Origin: JAVKDP01 sp040222185
Lineage (GTDB): Bacteria > Bacteroidota > Rhodothermia > Balneolales > Balneolaceae
DNA: 64,000 nucleotides
NCBI GenBank assembly: GCA_040222185.1
Contig: JAVKDP010000028.1
Coordinates: 8,539 to 72,538, forward strand
Reading direction: 5' to 3'
Each line of letters opens with the position of its first letter. Position 1 is the stretch's first letter. This document shows, piece by piece, positions 38,767 to 47,255 of the stretch. The position numbers and the translations under genes are program-made. The notes beneath the pieces are model-generated. The model had not been told where the DNA came from, searched no databases, and saw only the letters and a list, made by a program, of their open reading frames with translations.

Positions 38767-40001
38767 TATTTTAAAGCTCTGATTGCATGGATTCTCTGTA
38801 ATGCTGTTGGGTGAGAGTAGTTTAGAAATACATAAAAAGGGTGCGGAGTTAGGTTAGAAAGATTGTCTTTTGATAACTTTTTTAGTGTTGAAATCATGTC
38901 TTCAGGTTTGCCCGTTGTTTCAGCAGCAAATGCATCGGCTTCGTACTCATGCTTCCGAGACATCATCTGCATAAAAATGGATAGTATCATCTCGATAGGA
39001 GCATATAGCATTCCAAAGAAAATCAGCCCGGTATATACTGACATCTGATCCATATAAAAGGCATCAAAAAGTTCTTTAGAGTTCAGGAATATAGACAGTA
39101 GAAAGAACAACACGCCTGTTTGAATGATACTTGTTATCATACTTTTTATAATGTGCTTCTTTTTATAATGCCCTATTTCATGTGCCAGTACTGACACCAA
39201 CTCATCATGGGTATGATTTTCGATAAGTGTGTCATATAGCGCCACCCTTTTATTTTTGCCAAATCCCGTGAAGAATGCATTTGATTTGCTGGAACGTTTT
39301 GACCCATCAATCACAAAAAGCCCCTTTAAGGAAAAGTCAACTTTAGAGGTGTATTCCTCAATCGCTGTCTTAAGCTCTCCTTCTTCGAGTGGAGTAAACT
39401 TATTAAAGAGTGGCATGATCCAGGTAGGAGCTACATACTGCATTATTAGTGTAAATGCGGTTACTGCTCCCCAGGCATACAGCCATGCCAGCTCGCCAGA
39501 GTACATGAAGAAACTCAATATTCCAGCGATCAATGGTAGCCCAATAATCACCGCCAGGAATAAGCCTTTTAGCAAGTCGGTAAAGAATATTTTTAGAGTG
39601 CTCTTATTAAAACCGAATTTTTCTTCGATTACAAAGGTGGAATACAAACTGAATGGAAGTGATATTATGGATTTAGCCAGTATTAGAATTGAAATGTAGC
39701 ATAAACCGGTTATCAACTCCCCAAAACCAAAAGCTCGCACTATCTCATCCAATACGTTGAAACCTCCTGCAAACCAGAAACCTAGGACAAGAATCAGATC
39801 GAAAGTACCGGTTATAAACCCAAATTTAGTTCTTACTCTCGTATACTGCTGAGACTTTGAGTATGTCTGTTCATCATAAACTTCAGTGAATTCTTCAGGG
39901 AGTTTTTTTGTAAGGGCTTTAATATTCAGCCCGTTTGAGACAATGTCGAGCAAAAAGTCTATGGCAATAGTCACCAGTATTACAATCAGATATATATTCA
40001 T
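38766..40001 (-). CDS. M48-family (Ste24/CAAX protease-like) membrane metalloprotease
   Basis: 411 residues with about seven hydrophobic helices and the zinc motif VLAHEIGHYKKKH (about 276-288); the third ligand is in the downstream helix KHEYEADAFAAETTG. The N-terminal YDEQTYSKSQQYTRVRTKFG segment is typical of CAAX prenyl protease 1 relatives. In bacteria without prenylated CAAX proteins, such enzymes are thought to process or degrade membrane proteins. First gene of a two-gene operon with the PLP enzyme, a pairing with no obvious functional logic. Confidence 0.9.
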   Translation of the reverse strand: MNIYLIVILVTIAIDFLLDIVSNGLNIKALTKKLPEEFTEVYDEQTYSKSQQYTRVRTKFGFITGTFDLILVLGFWFAGGFNVLDEIVRAFGFGELITGLCYISILILAKSIISLPFSLYSTFVIEEKFGFNKSTLKIFFTDLLKGLFLAVIIGLPLIAGILSFFMYSGELAWLYAWGAVTAFTLIMQYVAPTWIMPLFNKFTPLEEGELKTAIEEYTSKVDFSLKGLFVIDGSKRSSKSNAFFTGFGKNKRVALYDTLIENHTHDELVSVLAHEIGHYKKKHIIKSMITSIIQTGVLFFLLSIFLNSKELFDAFYMDQMSVYTGLIFFGMLYAPIEMILSIFMQMMSRKHEYEADAFAAETTGKPEDMISTLKKLSKDNLSNLTPHPFYVFLNYSHPTALQRIHAIRALK

Positions 40002-40071
40002 TCAGCATTCTTTTAGTGCACCGAATAAAATACTCCGAGAGATTGTTAAATTCTTAAAGAAATAAAGCTGG

Positions 40072-40332
40072 CTAGTATTCTTGCGAACTATGATGAAATG
40101 CTTCTTTGTAAGCTTTCCTGAGATTAGATATGAAACCTACCTTTTCTATTTCATCTTTTGCTGCAATCTTCCTGAGTTCTCTTCTCTTAAACTTATAGCA
40201 AGTTATACAAAGCTCTAACTTTTTCCCGAGTACATCAAGTGTATGAAGTTCTACTAAATACCTTCCAACCGGCCGTTTATGACCTTCTTTTGCGCCGCAT
40301 CTATCGCAGCATTTTATGTTTTCCTCTAACAT
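40072..40332 (-). CDS. Small CxxC...CxxC zinc-ribbon protein
   Basis: 86 residues. An N-terminal pair CDRC (9-12) and a second pair CITC (about 42-45) would bind one zinc; a basic helical tail follows (FKRRELRKIAAKDEIEKVGF). I do not recognise the family. The short spacing and basic tail resemble small nucleic-acid-binding or ribosome-associated zinc proteins, which is inference. It stands alone, divergent from the MhqO-like gene across a 232-base intergenic region. Confidence 0.7.
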   Translation of the reverse strand: MLEENIKCCDRCGAKEGHKRPVGRYLVELHTLDVLGKKLELCITCYKFKRRELRKIAAKDEIEKVGFISNLRKAYKEAFHHSSQEY

Positions 40333-40506
40333 TATTGAAACCCCTATTGTCTATGAAAGCGCTATCAATAAAATAAATTCTGGCATCGTTTGCTAATTTT
40401 TACATCTACTTTAGAGAAAATTAATTTCTGAGTGTCAAATTTTAGTTCAAGCTTTTTTTCTAGATAGCGCTTATCGGCTACCGCAATAGACTCTATAGAG
40501 AAACTC

Positions 40507-40530
40507 AAATAGTTTAATGTTAAACTATTT
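40507..40530. promoter_or_regulatory. Perfect 11-base inverted repeat, candidate operator of the MhqO/MhqD-like genes
   Basis: AAATAGTTTAA (40507-40517), TG, TTAAACTATTT (40520-40530). The palindrome ends 34 bases before the dioxygenase start, inside the 232-base divergent intergenic region 40333-40564. The position suits a repressor site of the MarR, HxlR or TetR type, as is usual for quinone-responsive mhq-like genes. No regulator gene is adjacent. The rest of this intergenic region shows nothing I can name. Confidence 0.45.
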
Positions 40531-40564
40531 TCTATCATAAGCCTGAATTAAATGGAATACACTT

Positions 40565-41494
40565 ATGAAACATCAAAAAGGATTACATCACATCAGCGTT
40601 CTTGCAGGAGAACCAGCCGTCAACGTAAAGTTCTATACACAGACTTTAGGCATGAGAATGGTAAAAAAATCAGTAAACCAGGATGACCCGGGAACCTACC
40701 ACCTGTTCTATGGAAACGAAGCAGCTACCCCTGGTTCCAGTTTAACTTTTTTCCCCTGGCCCAGGGCGCATAAAGGCACTAAAGGTGTAGGAGAATCTGT
40801 AAATGTGGCGTTCAGGGTGCCGGAAGGTTCCCAGGATTACTGGTTTACCAGGTTAAAGAACCAGGGACTTATTGTATCTGATTATTTTGACGTTTTTGGG
40901 AAACAGGGTATTCGTTTTGAAGACCCGGACGGGCTCGAGTTAGATCTTATTTTCGATGGACAGGCAAAAGACAAGGTGAGTTCTTATGAGGGGCCTGTTC
41001 CCAATGACTATGCCATACAGGGATTTGAGTCAACGCGTCTAAAAGTTGGAAATGCAGATGGTACTGCGCATATACTTGAAGATCTTTTCAGCTTTGAAGA
41101 AAAATCCTCCAAGAACAGCCAGACATTATATCAAACGAATGCTGATATTGTAAGTTCTGTTATCCTCGAAACTTCAGATGAAGATCATGGGCGAGGAGGA
41201 CGAGGTATTGTTCATCACGTGGCATTCAGGGCCAAAGATTTGGAGGACTTAAAAGAGCTTAGAGAAAAAGTACTCAATAAAGGTCTTCAACCTACTGATG
41301 TCATTGATCGTCATTGGTTCAACTCGGTTTATTTTCGTGAGCCAGGTGGAGTTTTATTTGAAATTGCTACTGACGATCCCGGTTATGATGTGGATGAGGA
41401 ATTCGAACACCTGGGAGAAAAACTTATCCTTACCCCATGGCTTGAACCACGAAGATCATTAATCGAGAATATTCTTCCAAACCTTGAGATATAA
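40565..41494 (+). CDS. MhqO-like ring-cleaving dioxygenase (VOC superfamily)
   Basis: 309 residues with two vicinal-oxygen-chelate modules. The first begins KGLHHISVLAGEPAVNVKFY, the second has GRGGRGIVHHVAFRAKD. Metal ligands are probably the His in LHHISV, the His in IVHHVAF and the Glu in GGVLFEIATDD, an intact 2-His-1-Glu set. Relatives in Bacillus (MhqA/MhqO) are induced by hydroquinones and catechols and thought to detoxify them. It is followed, with no gap, by an MhqD-like hydrolase, the same pairing as in Firmicutes. Confidence 0.87.
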   Translation: MKHQKGLHHISVLAGEPAVNVKFYTQTLGMRMVKKSVNQDDPGTYHLFYGNEAATPGSSLTFFPWPRAHKGTKGVGESVNVAFRVPEGSQDYWFTRLKNQGLIVSDYFDVFGKQGIRFEDPDGLELDLIFDGQAKDKVSSYEGPVPNDYAIQGFESTRLKVGNADGTAHILEDLFSFEEKSSKNSQTLYQTNADIVSSVILETSDEDHGRGGRGIVHHVAFRAKDLEDLKELREKVLNKGLQPTDVIDRHWFNSVYFREPGGVLFEIATDDPGYDVDEEFEHLGEKLILTPWLEPRRSLIENILPNLEI

Positions 41495-41495
41495 T

Positions 41496-42143
41496 ATGAG
41501 TGATTTTATCGGACCACACCAAAGCCAACCCATTGCTGCAGCTGGAGCTGAACTCAGTGATGCAAACGCAGCAATGATTATGATTCATGGCCGCGGTGCA
41601 TCAGCTCAAAGTATTTTGGGGTTATCAAAAGAATTCAAAAATACCGAGAAGATTACCTTCATTGCTCCACAGGCTAGTAATCACACCTGGTATCCTTATT
41701 CTTTCCTGGTTCCCAGAGAGCATAACCAACCCGGTATAGATTCAGGTCTACAGGCAATTCAGGATATTATTTCGAAGCTTGAAAAGGAAGGATTTAAAAA
41801 GGATAACATATTTCTTCTTGGGTTTTCACAAGGAGCCTGTTTAGCATCCGAGTTTATTGCAAGAAACCCTGCTAAATATGCCGGGTTGATTGCATTAAGT
41901 GGTGGACTTATAGGAGAAAGTATAGACTTCGATTCCTATGAGGGAAATCTTGATCAAACTCCCATTTTCCTGGGTTGTAGTGATATTGATTCACACATTC
42001 CAAAAGAGCGCGTGAACGAAACAGAAGAAGTCCTGAACAAATTGAATGCAAGCGTTGTTAAAAAGCTATACCCTGGAATGGGACATCTTGTGAATGAGGA
42101 TGAAATCAACTCTATAAATGAGATGATTGCTAATCAGGTTTAA
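41496..42143 (+). CDS. MhqD-like alpha/beta hydrolase (carboxylesterase/phospholipase family)
   Basis: 215 residues from ATG 41496; an in-frame start four codons upstream overlaps the dioxygenase and is unneeded. Catalytic triad: Ser in LLGFSQGACLAS, Asp in GCSDIDSHIP and His in PGMGHLVNED; oxyanion region MIHGRGASAQS. It belongs to the abhydrolase_2 group, and together with the preceding VOC dioxygenase forms an mhqO-mhqD-like pair for handling quinone or catechol electrophiles. The start follows the dioxygenase stop by 1 base. Confidence 0.87.
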   Translation: MSDFIGPHQSQPIAAAGAELSDANAAMIMIHGRGASAQSILGLSKEFKNTEKITFIAPQASNHTWYPYSFLVPREHNQPGIDSGLQAIQDIISKLEKEGFKKDNIFLLGFSQGACLASEFIARNPAKYAGLIALSGGLIGESIDFDSYEGNLDQTPIFLGCSDIDSHIPKERVNETEEVLNKLNASVVKKLYPGMGHLVNEDEINSINEMIANQV

Positions 42144-42157
42144 CGAACATTTTTATA

Positions 42158-42211
42158 GTAATCCGTTAATTGTTTTAAACGATTACGAAAGCCTCTATCT
42201 GGCACATAGAG
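42158..42211. promoter_or_regulatory. Two inverted repeats in the leader/promoter region of the Kef operon
   Basis: GTAATCcGTT...AACGATTAC (42158-42186; nine pairs with one bulged C) and CTCTAT...ATAGAG (42193-42211) lie side by side in the 156-base gap before the Kef-type gene. Neither is followed by a T-run, so they are not obvious terminators for the hydrolase gene. They could be operators or leader hairpins. Assigned by eye only. Confidence 0.3.
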
Positions 42212-42299
42212 AATGATGATCTGGTTTTCTTGTCAACGAAGTTGAGATTCAGCATATTCAGCCTTAATCGAATCAAATTTGAATCTTTACTTTTCTTAA

Positions 42300-43862
42300 A
42301 TGGAAATTCTTTGGCTGGGTCTGGCTTACGTGTTAGGGATGCTCGTAAAGCAAATAAAACTTCCTCCTTTAATAGGGTATCTGGTAGCTGGAATAGTTTT
42401 ATCTGTTTCTGGTATTCACCTTGAAACTGAAATTATTCATGAGGTTGGTCACCTTGGTGTACTACTTCTTTTATTTACTGTTGGTCTTCATCTTCGGATA
42501 AAAAACATCTTACGGCCTGAGGTCTTTGGTGCTGGTGGTATACACTTATTAATCAGTACTGTAATTTTTGGATTCCTGGCCACGGCTTTTGGTTACGATC
42601 CTATTGCTTCCATAATCATAGGTATATTGCTTGGCTTTTCCAGTACAGTACTTGCGGCAAAAGCTTTAGAAGCTCGCGGAGAGCTTGGAGCTTATCATGC
42701 CCGTGTTTCCATCGGTATATTAATACTGCAGGATCTTGTCGCTATTACTGTTTTAGCACTTACCGGAGGTGGAGCCCCTTCACTTTATAGCTTTGGCTTA
42801 CTACTTTTGCCTTTTTTACGCCCACTACTGATCAAGCTTCTTACTCAAAGCGGACACGAAGAACTACAACTCTTGTTTGGATTAATCCTCGCAGTTGGAA
42901 TGGGGACTTTGTTTGAAGTTCTTGGACTTTCATCAGAACTCGGAGCTTTAGTTGGTGGTGCTTTACTTTCGGGCCATGAAGAAGCTGATGAGCTGGCTGA
43001 AAAGCTTTGGGGAATTAAAGAAGCTTTCCTGGTTGGATTTTTCTTAGAAGTAGGTCTTGCCGGCTTACCTACAATGGACGCTTTAGTCTTTGGAATAGTA
43101 ATCCTGGCCTTACTTCCTTTGAAATCTATTCTATACTTCTTCCTTCTTATCGGATTTAAACTTCGATCCAGGAACTCCTTTATGGTTACTACTACGTTGA
43201 GTGCCTATAGTGAATTTACTTTGATAGCAGGAGCAGCAGCGGTTAGTGCAGGTTTTATCCCTGAATCAACTATTATAGTTTTTGCCCTTGTTACAGCCGC
43301 TTCTTATGCTATAAACGCTCCCTTAACGAGCAATGCGAACAGGCTTTGGAATGCACTCGAGCATAAACTGGTACCTTTTGAACGAGATGTTAAACACCCT
43401 GGTCAACAAGTGGTTAATCTTGGTGGAGCCCACTATTTAATTGTTGGTATGGGCCAGGCAGGTGAAGCAGCCTATGATTATTTAAAGGAAAGGAATCTAA
43501 GAGTTACAGGTATGGATATTGATCCCGCCCGAATCGAAAATAATATAAAAGCACGGCGCAGAGTGGTGTATGGAGATGCCAGTGATCCTGAACTTTGGCA
43601 AAATATCGGGCTGGAAGAAGTAGAAGCTGTTATGCTTGCGATGCCTAACCCAAGTACCAAGGTAGAAGCAACACGAATGCTTCGGGATAATAATTTTGAA
43701 AATGATATCTATGCACTTACAATGCGTGATGAAGAACATACCGCTCTTAGGGAAGCCGGCGCGAATGCTGTTTGCTTACCAATGAAGCAGGCTGGTCGAA
43801 AACTTGCTGAGCTAAGTATCAGTGAGGAAATTGAAGGATCAATGTCATTGGAGATTATGTGA
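42300..43862 (+). CDS. Kef/CPA2-type potassium (or sodium)/proton antiporter with TrkA-N domain
   Basis: 520 residues: about twelve membrane helices (roughly 2-370) and a C-terminal cytosolic Rossmann domain (about 380-490) with the nucleotide motif YLIVGMGQAGEAAYDYLKER and acidic strand GMDIDPARI. KefB/KefC of E. coli release potassium when glutathione-electrophile adducts bind this domain; here the thiol would more likely be bacillithiol (bshA in the window), which is inference. First gene of a tight operon (1, 2 and 18-base gaps) with the zinc finger, kinase and receiver-FAD genes. Confidence 0.88.
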   Translation: MEILWLGLAYVLGMLVKQIKLPPLIGYLVAGIVLSVSGIHLETEIIHEVGHLGVLLLLFTVGLHLRIKNILRPEVFGAGGIHLLISTVIFGFLATAFGYDPIASIIIGILLGFSSTVLAAKALEARGELGAYHARVSIGILILQDLVAITVLALTGGGAPSLYSFGLLLLPFLRPLLIKLLTQSGHEELQLLFGLILAVGMGTLFEVLGLSSELGALVGGALLSGHEEADELAEKLWGIKEAFLVGFFLEVGLAGLPTMDALVFGIVILALLPLKSILYFFLLIGFKLRSRNSFMVTTTLSAYSEFTLIAGAAAVSAGFIPESTIIVFALVTAASYAINAPLTSNANRLWNALEHKLVPFERDVKHPGQQVVNLGGAHYLIVGMGQAGEAAYDYLKERNLRVTGMDIDPARIENNIKARRRVVYGDASDPELWQNIGLEEVEAVMLAMPNPSTKVEATRMLRDNNFENDIYALTMRDEEHTALREAGANAVCLPMKQAGRKLAELSISEEIEGSMSLEIM

Positions 43863-43863
43863 T

Positions 43864-44115
43864 ATGAGCTGTGAACACGAAACCCTGATTGAAATTACCG
43901 AACCAACTTCCCATGAATGCGAAACCTGTATTCAACAAGGCGATTCCTGGGTACATCTTAGAATGTGCATGACCTGCGGATATGTGGGTTGTTGCGATTC
44001 ATCAAAGAATAAACATGCCAGAAAACATTATATGAGAAATGATCACCCGGTTATCAGATCTGTTGAGCCCGGTGAAAGCTGGCGTTACTGCTACATACAT
44101 AATGAAATGTTGTAA
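43864..44115 (+). CDS. UBP-type zinc-finger protein
   Basis: 83 residues from ATG 43864 (the longer open frame upstream lies inside the antiporter gene). The ordered Cys/His pattern C-H...C-x2-C...C-x2-C...CC...H-x3-H...H, as in ECETCIQQGD, LRMCMTCGYVGCCDSSKNKH and ARKHYMRNDHPVI, is that of ZnF-UBP domains, which in eukaryotes bind the C-terminus of ubiquitin. No ubiquitin system is expected here, so the ligand is unknown; a redox-sensing or adaptor role in the operon is inference. It lies 1 base after the antiporter and 2 bases before the kinase. Confidence 0.85.
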   Translation: MSCEHETLIEITEPTSHECETCIQQGDSWVHLRMCMTCGYVGCCDSSKNKHARKHYMRNDHPVIRSVEPGESWRYCYIHNEML

Positions 44116-44117
44116 TC

Positions 44118-45506
44118 ATGAGTGACTCAATCGTTCAGAAATTAAAATCCTTTACAACATTTGAGAATGTTCCAGCTGATCAACTCAAATGGTTGGTTGA
44201 AAACTCTGAAGTTTCGACTTTTCAGCCTGATGATATCATATCAAGGCCCGGAGATGATGTTACCACTATGATGATTATGCTGAGTGGCGAGGTGAGTGTT
44301 CAGCTCAAACGTGGGGAAAAAATGCAACGCATGGGAAGTTTTGGAGAAGGTGAAATTCTTGGGCGCCCTCCTTTTTCCAGGATGCAAACTACTATCGCAT
44401 TTTTAACTGTGATGGAAGAAACGACTCTTATAACTACTCACCAGGATTTATTCCCGGAGATAGCCAAGCATTATGAACTTATTGAAGCATTTGTACACTC
44501 AATGTCTGACAGAATCCGGACATTTACCTCAAGAGTACAACAAGATGAGAAGATGGTTGCTCTAGGAAAGCTAAGCGCCGGGCTTGCTCATGAACTGAAT
44601 AACCCGGCATCAGCTATGGTTAGGGGTGCAACAGAGTTGAAAAAAAGATTGCGGACCACTCCTGAGAAGTTTAAAGATGTCATGAATATTCAGCTCACGA
44701 ATGAGCAGGTTGATGCGGTAAATGAGCTGGTTTTTAAGAAAGCCGGAAAGGGATCTTCCAATCATCTTTCGCTCATGGAAAGAACCGCTTTAGAAGATGA
44801 ACTCACTGATTGGATGGAAGATCATGGAGTAGAAGCAGGCTTTGAGTTTGCTGAAACCTTCTCTGAGTTTTGCTTTAATATTGAAGAACTGGAGTTTGTA
44901 AAAACCCATGTATCCGAGGACTACTTACCAGCTGTATTGGGTTGGATTGAAGATGTATTAACTACTGAAAAAATGGTGGATGAGATTGAAGACGCTGCAA
45001 ACCGGATTTCTGATCTCATTTCTTCTGTGAAAACCTATTCGCACATGGATCGGGGTTCTGATAAACAGCCTGTTGAGTTAAAGAAAGTACTCAAAAGCAC
45101 TGTTACTATGCTGCATCATAAGTCGAAACAGAAGCAAATAGATATAGAGCTGCATATCCCTGATAATCTTCCTGTTTTTAATGGATTCGTAAGCGAGCTA
45201 AACCAGGTTTGGACAAACCTGCTTGATAATGCGATAGATGCTGTTGAAATAGGTGGCAAGATTGATGTTAAAGCTGAAGGCCGAACAAAGGATCTCCTGG
45301 TTTCAATTACAGATAATGGTAAAGGAATCCCACAAGACATTCAGAATAAAATATTTGACCCTTTCTTCACAACAAAAGATGTTGGAAAAGGAACAGGACT
45401 GGGGCTGGATGTGGTCCATAAAATTATTAGCAAGCATGGTGGCAGTATCAAAGTTGATTCTGTTCCCGGTAATACTACCTTTCAGTTACTCTTTCCACTT
45501 TCCTGA
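44118..45506 (+). CDS. Cyclic-nucleotide-binding-domain sensor histidine kinase
   Basis: 462 residues. A cNMP-like beta-barrel (about 10-120) has GEILG but a degenerate phosphate-binding cassette (SRMQTT instead of R-[AS]-[AT]), so nucleotide binding is uncertain. A coiled linker leads to HisKA with the phospho-acceptor His158 in GLAHELNNPASAM, then HATPase_c with N box (NQVWTNLLDNAIDAVE), DNGKGIP, FDPFFTTK and GKGTGLGLDVV all intact. No membrane helices: a soluble kinase, with input from the cNMP-like domain or partner proteins. Its likely partner receiver is the next gene. Confidence 0.9.
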   Translation: MSDSIVQKLKSFTTFENVPADQLKWLVENSEVSTFQPDDIISRPGDDVTTMMIMLSGEVSVQLKRGEKMQRMGSFGEGEILGRPPFSRMQTTIAFLTVMEETTLITTHQDLFPEIAKHYELIEAFVHSMSDRIRTFTSRVQQDEKMVALGKLSAGLAHELNNPASAMVRGATELKKRLRTTPEKFKDVMNIQLTNEQVDAVNELVFKKAGKGSSNHLSLMERTALEDELTDWMEDHGVEAGFEFAETFSEFCFNIEELEFVKTHVSEDYLPAVLGWIEDVLTTEKMVDEIEDAANRISDLISSVKTYSHMDRGSDKQPVELKKVLKSTVTMLHHKSKQKQIDIELHIPDNLPVFNGFVSELNQVWTNLLDNAIDAVEIGGKIDVKAEGRTKDLLVSITDNGKGIPQDIQNKIFDPFFTTKDVGKGTGLGLDVVHKIISKHGGSIKVDSVPGNTTFQLLFPLS

Positions 45507-45524
45507 TTTTAAATATCCAAAGAG

Positions 45525-47192
45525 ATGAATAAACCGATATTATTTGCCATTGATGACGACCCTCAGGTATTACGCGCTGTTACCCGGGACTTACGATCGA
45601 AATTCAGAGCCGAATACAGAGTACTTAGTACCGATTCAGCTAAAGAAGCACTGGAAACACTGCCTGAGTTAAAAAAGAAAGGTGAAACAGTCGCCTTATT
45701 TCTTTCTGATCAAAGAATGCCTGAAATGATCGGGGTTGACTTTCTTGAACAGGCAAAAGTCATTTTTCCTGAAGCAAGACGGGTGCTCTTAACTGCCTAT
45801 TCTGATACTGATGCTGCTATAAAGGCAATCAATGAGGTTAGCCTTGATTACTATTTACTGAAACCCTGGGATCCACCGGAAGAAAAACTCTACCCTGTTT
45901 TAGAAGACTTACTTGATGAATGGCATGCAAACTTCAAACCGGAATTTCAAGGGATTAAACTGGTTGGCTATCAATATTCACCAAAGTCTCATACGGTAAA
46001 GGATTATTTGTCCGGAAACCTGATCCCATATCGTTGGCTGGATATCGAAAACGAGGAAAAGGCATCAGAGATAGTTTCTGAATATAGTATTGAACATAAA
46101 GACCTCCCTGCCATTTTCTTTGAGGACGGAAGCCATATTGAAAACCCAACCCCGTTGGAGATTGCAAATAAGCTTGGCCGAAGCCCTTCAGCATCTGAAA
46201 ATATTTATGACGTAGCCATTATTGGCGCCGGACCAGCTGGATTAGCAGCTGCTGTTTATGGTGGCTCAGAAGGTTTAAAAACCTTGCTCATTGAAAAAAG
46301 AGCTCCGGGTGGTCAGGCCGGAACCAGTTCCCGAATTGAAAATTACCTTGGGTTCCCAAAAGGGTTAAGTGGCTCAGATTTAGCACGAAGAGCCATCACA
46401 CAGGCAACACGCTTTGGTGTGGAGTTTTTATCACCTCAAGAAGTAGAAGACATTTCAACTACAGATCAATATAAAACCGTTAAGCTTTCTGACGGCAGTG
46501 TCATAAATGCCAAAGCTGTGGTTGTAACAACGGGCGTGAATTATAGAAAACTTGAAAGCAAAGGCATTTCAGACTTCACCGGGGCTGGAATCTATTATGG
46601 AGCAGCTATGACTGAAGCTCACGCTTTTAAGGACAAACAAGTTTACCTGGTCGGTGGTGGGAACTCAGCCGGACAAGCTGCGATGTATCTTTCTACCTTT
46701 GCTAAAAATGTATTCATCACTATTCGAAAAGATTCGCTGACATCAAGTATGTCTTCCTATCTGATTGATCAGATTAATGGTACTGAGAATATTGAAGTTC
46801 TTGGCGAAACTGAAGTAATTGAAGCTTCTGGAAACGGGCAGCTTCAAAAGCTGGTGATTAAGAATAATAAAGACGATTCACAGAATGAAGTAGATGCTGA
46901 CGGACTTTTCATATTTATTGGCGCGCGCCCATATACCGACTGGATAAAAGCCAGTGTGATCAAGAATGATCGAGGCTTTATAGAAACTGGCAGGGATTTA
47001 GGAAAATATGATGAGTTTCAGAAAGTATGGAAACTAGAACGTCAGCCATATCTTCTTGAGACATGTTCTCCGGGGATTTTCGCTGCAGGGGATGTGCGCG
47101 CCGGAGCCATGAACCGTGTGGCTTCAGCCGTTGGTGAAGGGGCTATGAGTATTAAATATGTTCACGAGTACCTGGCTGACTCGAATTTGTAG
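45525..47192 (+). CDS. Fused response-regulator / glutaredoxin-like / thioredoxin-reductase-like FAD protein
   Basis: 555 residues in three parts. Receiver (about 4-128): acidic pocket D10-D12, phospho-acceptor D62 in LSDQRMP, T90 and K113, all intact. Glutaredoxin-like fold (about 144-218, KLVGYQYSPKSHTVKDYL ... DLPAIFFEDGS) with no Cys in its active-site position. TrxB-like flavoprotein (about 227-550): FAD motif GAGPAG (234-239), NADPH motif GGGNSAGQA (377-385), C-terminal FAAGDV. The usual CxxC is replaced by AAMT (360-363). The protein has one Cys in total, in LLETCSPG, so disulfide reductase chemistry is unlikely. Probably the kinase target. Confidence 0.88.
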   Translation: MNKPILFAIDDDPQVLRAVTRDLRSKFRAEYRVLSTDSAKEALETLPELKKKGETVALFLSDQRMPEMIGVDFLEQAKVIFPEARRVLLTAYSDTDAAIKAINEVSLDYYLLKPWDPPEEKLYPVLEDLLDEWHANFKPEFQGIKLVGYQYSPKSHTVKDYLSGNLIPYRWLDIENEEKASEIVSEYSIEHKDLPAIFFEDGSHIENPTPLEIANKLGRSPSASENIYDVAIIGAGPAGLAAAVYGGSEGLKTLLIEKRAPGGQAGTSSRIENYLGFPKGLSGSDLARRAITQATRFGVEFLSPQEVEDISTTDQYKTVKLSDGSVINAKAVVVTTGVNYRKLESKGISDFTGAGIYYGAAMTEAHAFKDKQVYLVGGGNSAGQAAMYLSTFAKNVFITIRKDSLTSSMSSYLIDQINGTENIEVLGETEVIEASGNGQLQKLVIKNNKDDSQNEVDADGLFIFIGARPYTDWIKASVIKNDRGFIETGRDLGKYDEFQKVWKLERQPYLLETCSPGIFAAGDVRAGAMNRVASAVGEGAMSIKYVHEYLADSNL

Positions 47193-47197
47193 AGTTT

Positions 47198-47229
47198 ATA
47201 CTTTCTTTATATAAAAAGTATTTCTTATT
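47198..47229 (+). terminator. Possible weak terminator after the Kef-kinase-FAD operon
   Basis: ATACTTT (47198-47204) pairs with AAAGTAT (47215-47221), followed by TTCTTATT. It starts 5 bases after the FAD protein stop. All but one pair are A-T and the T-run is interrupted, so this is a weak call. Confidence 0.35.
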
Positions 47230-47255
47230 GCTAGATTGAATTAAATGATAGAGCA

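Noticed and set aside
40507..40530. Palindrome read as a terminator
   Set aside because: It lies between two divergent gene starts, so no transcript needs to end there, and its T-run is short. Its arms share ATAGTTT/AAACTAT with the panD terminator, which I take as chance in AT-rich DNA.
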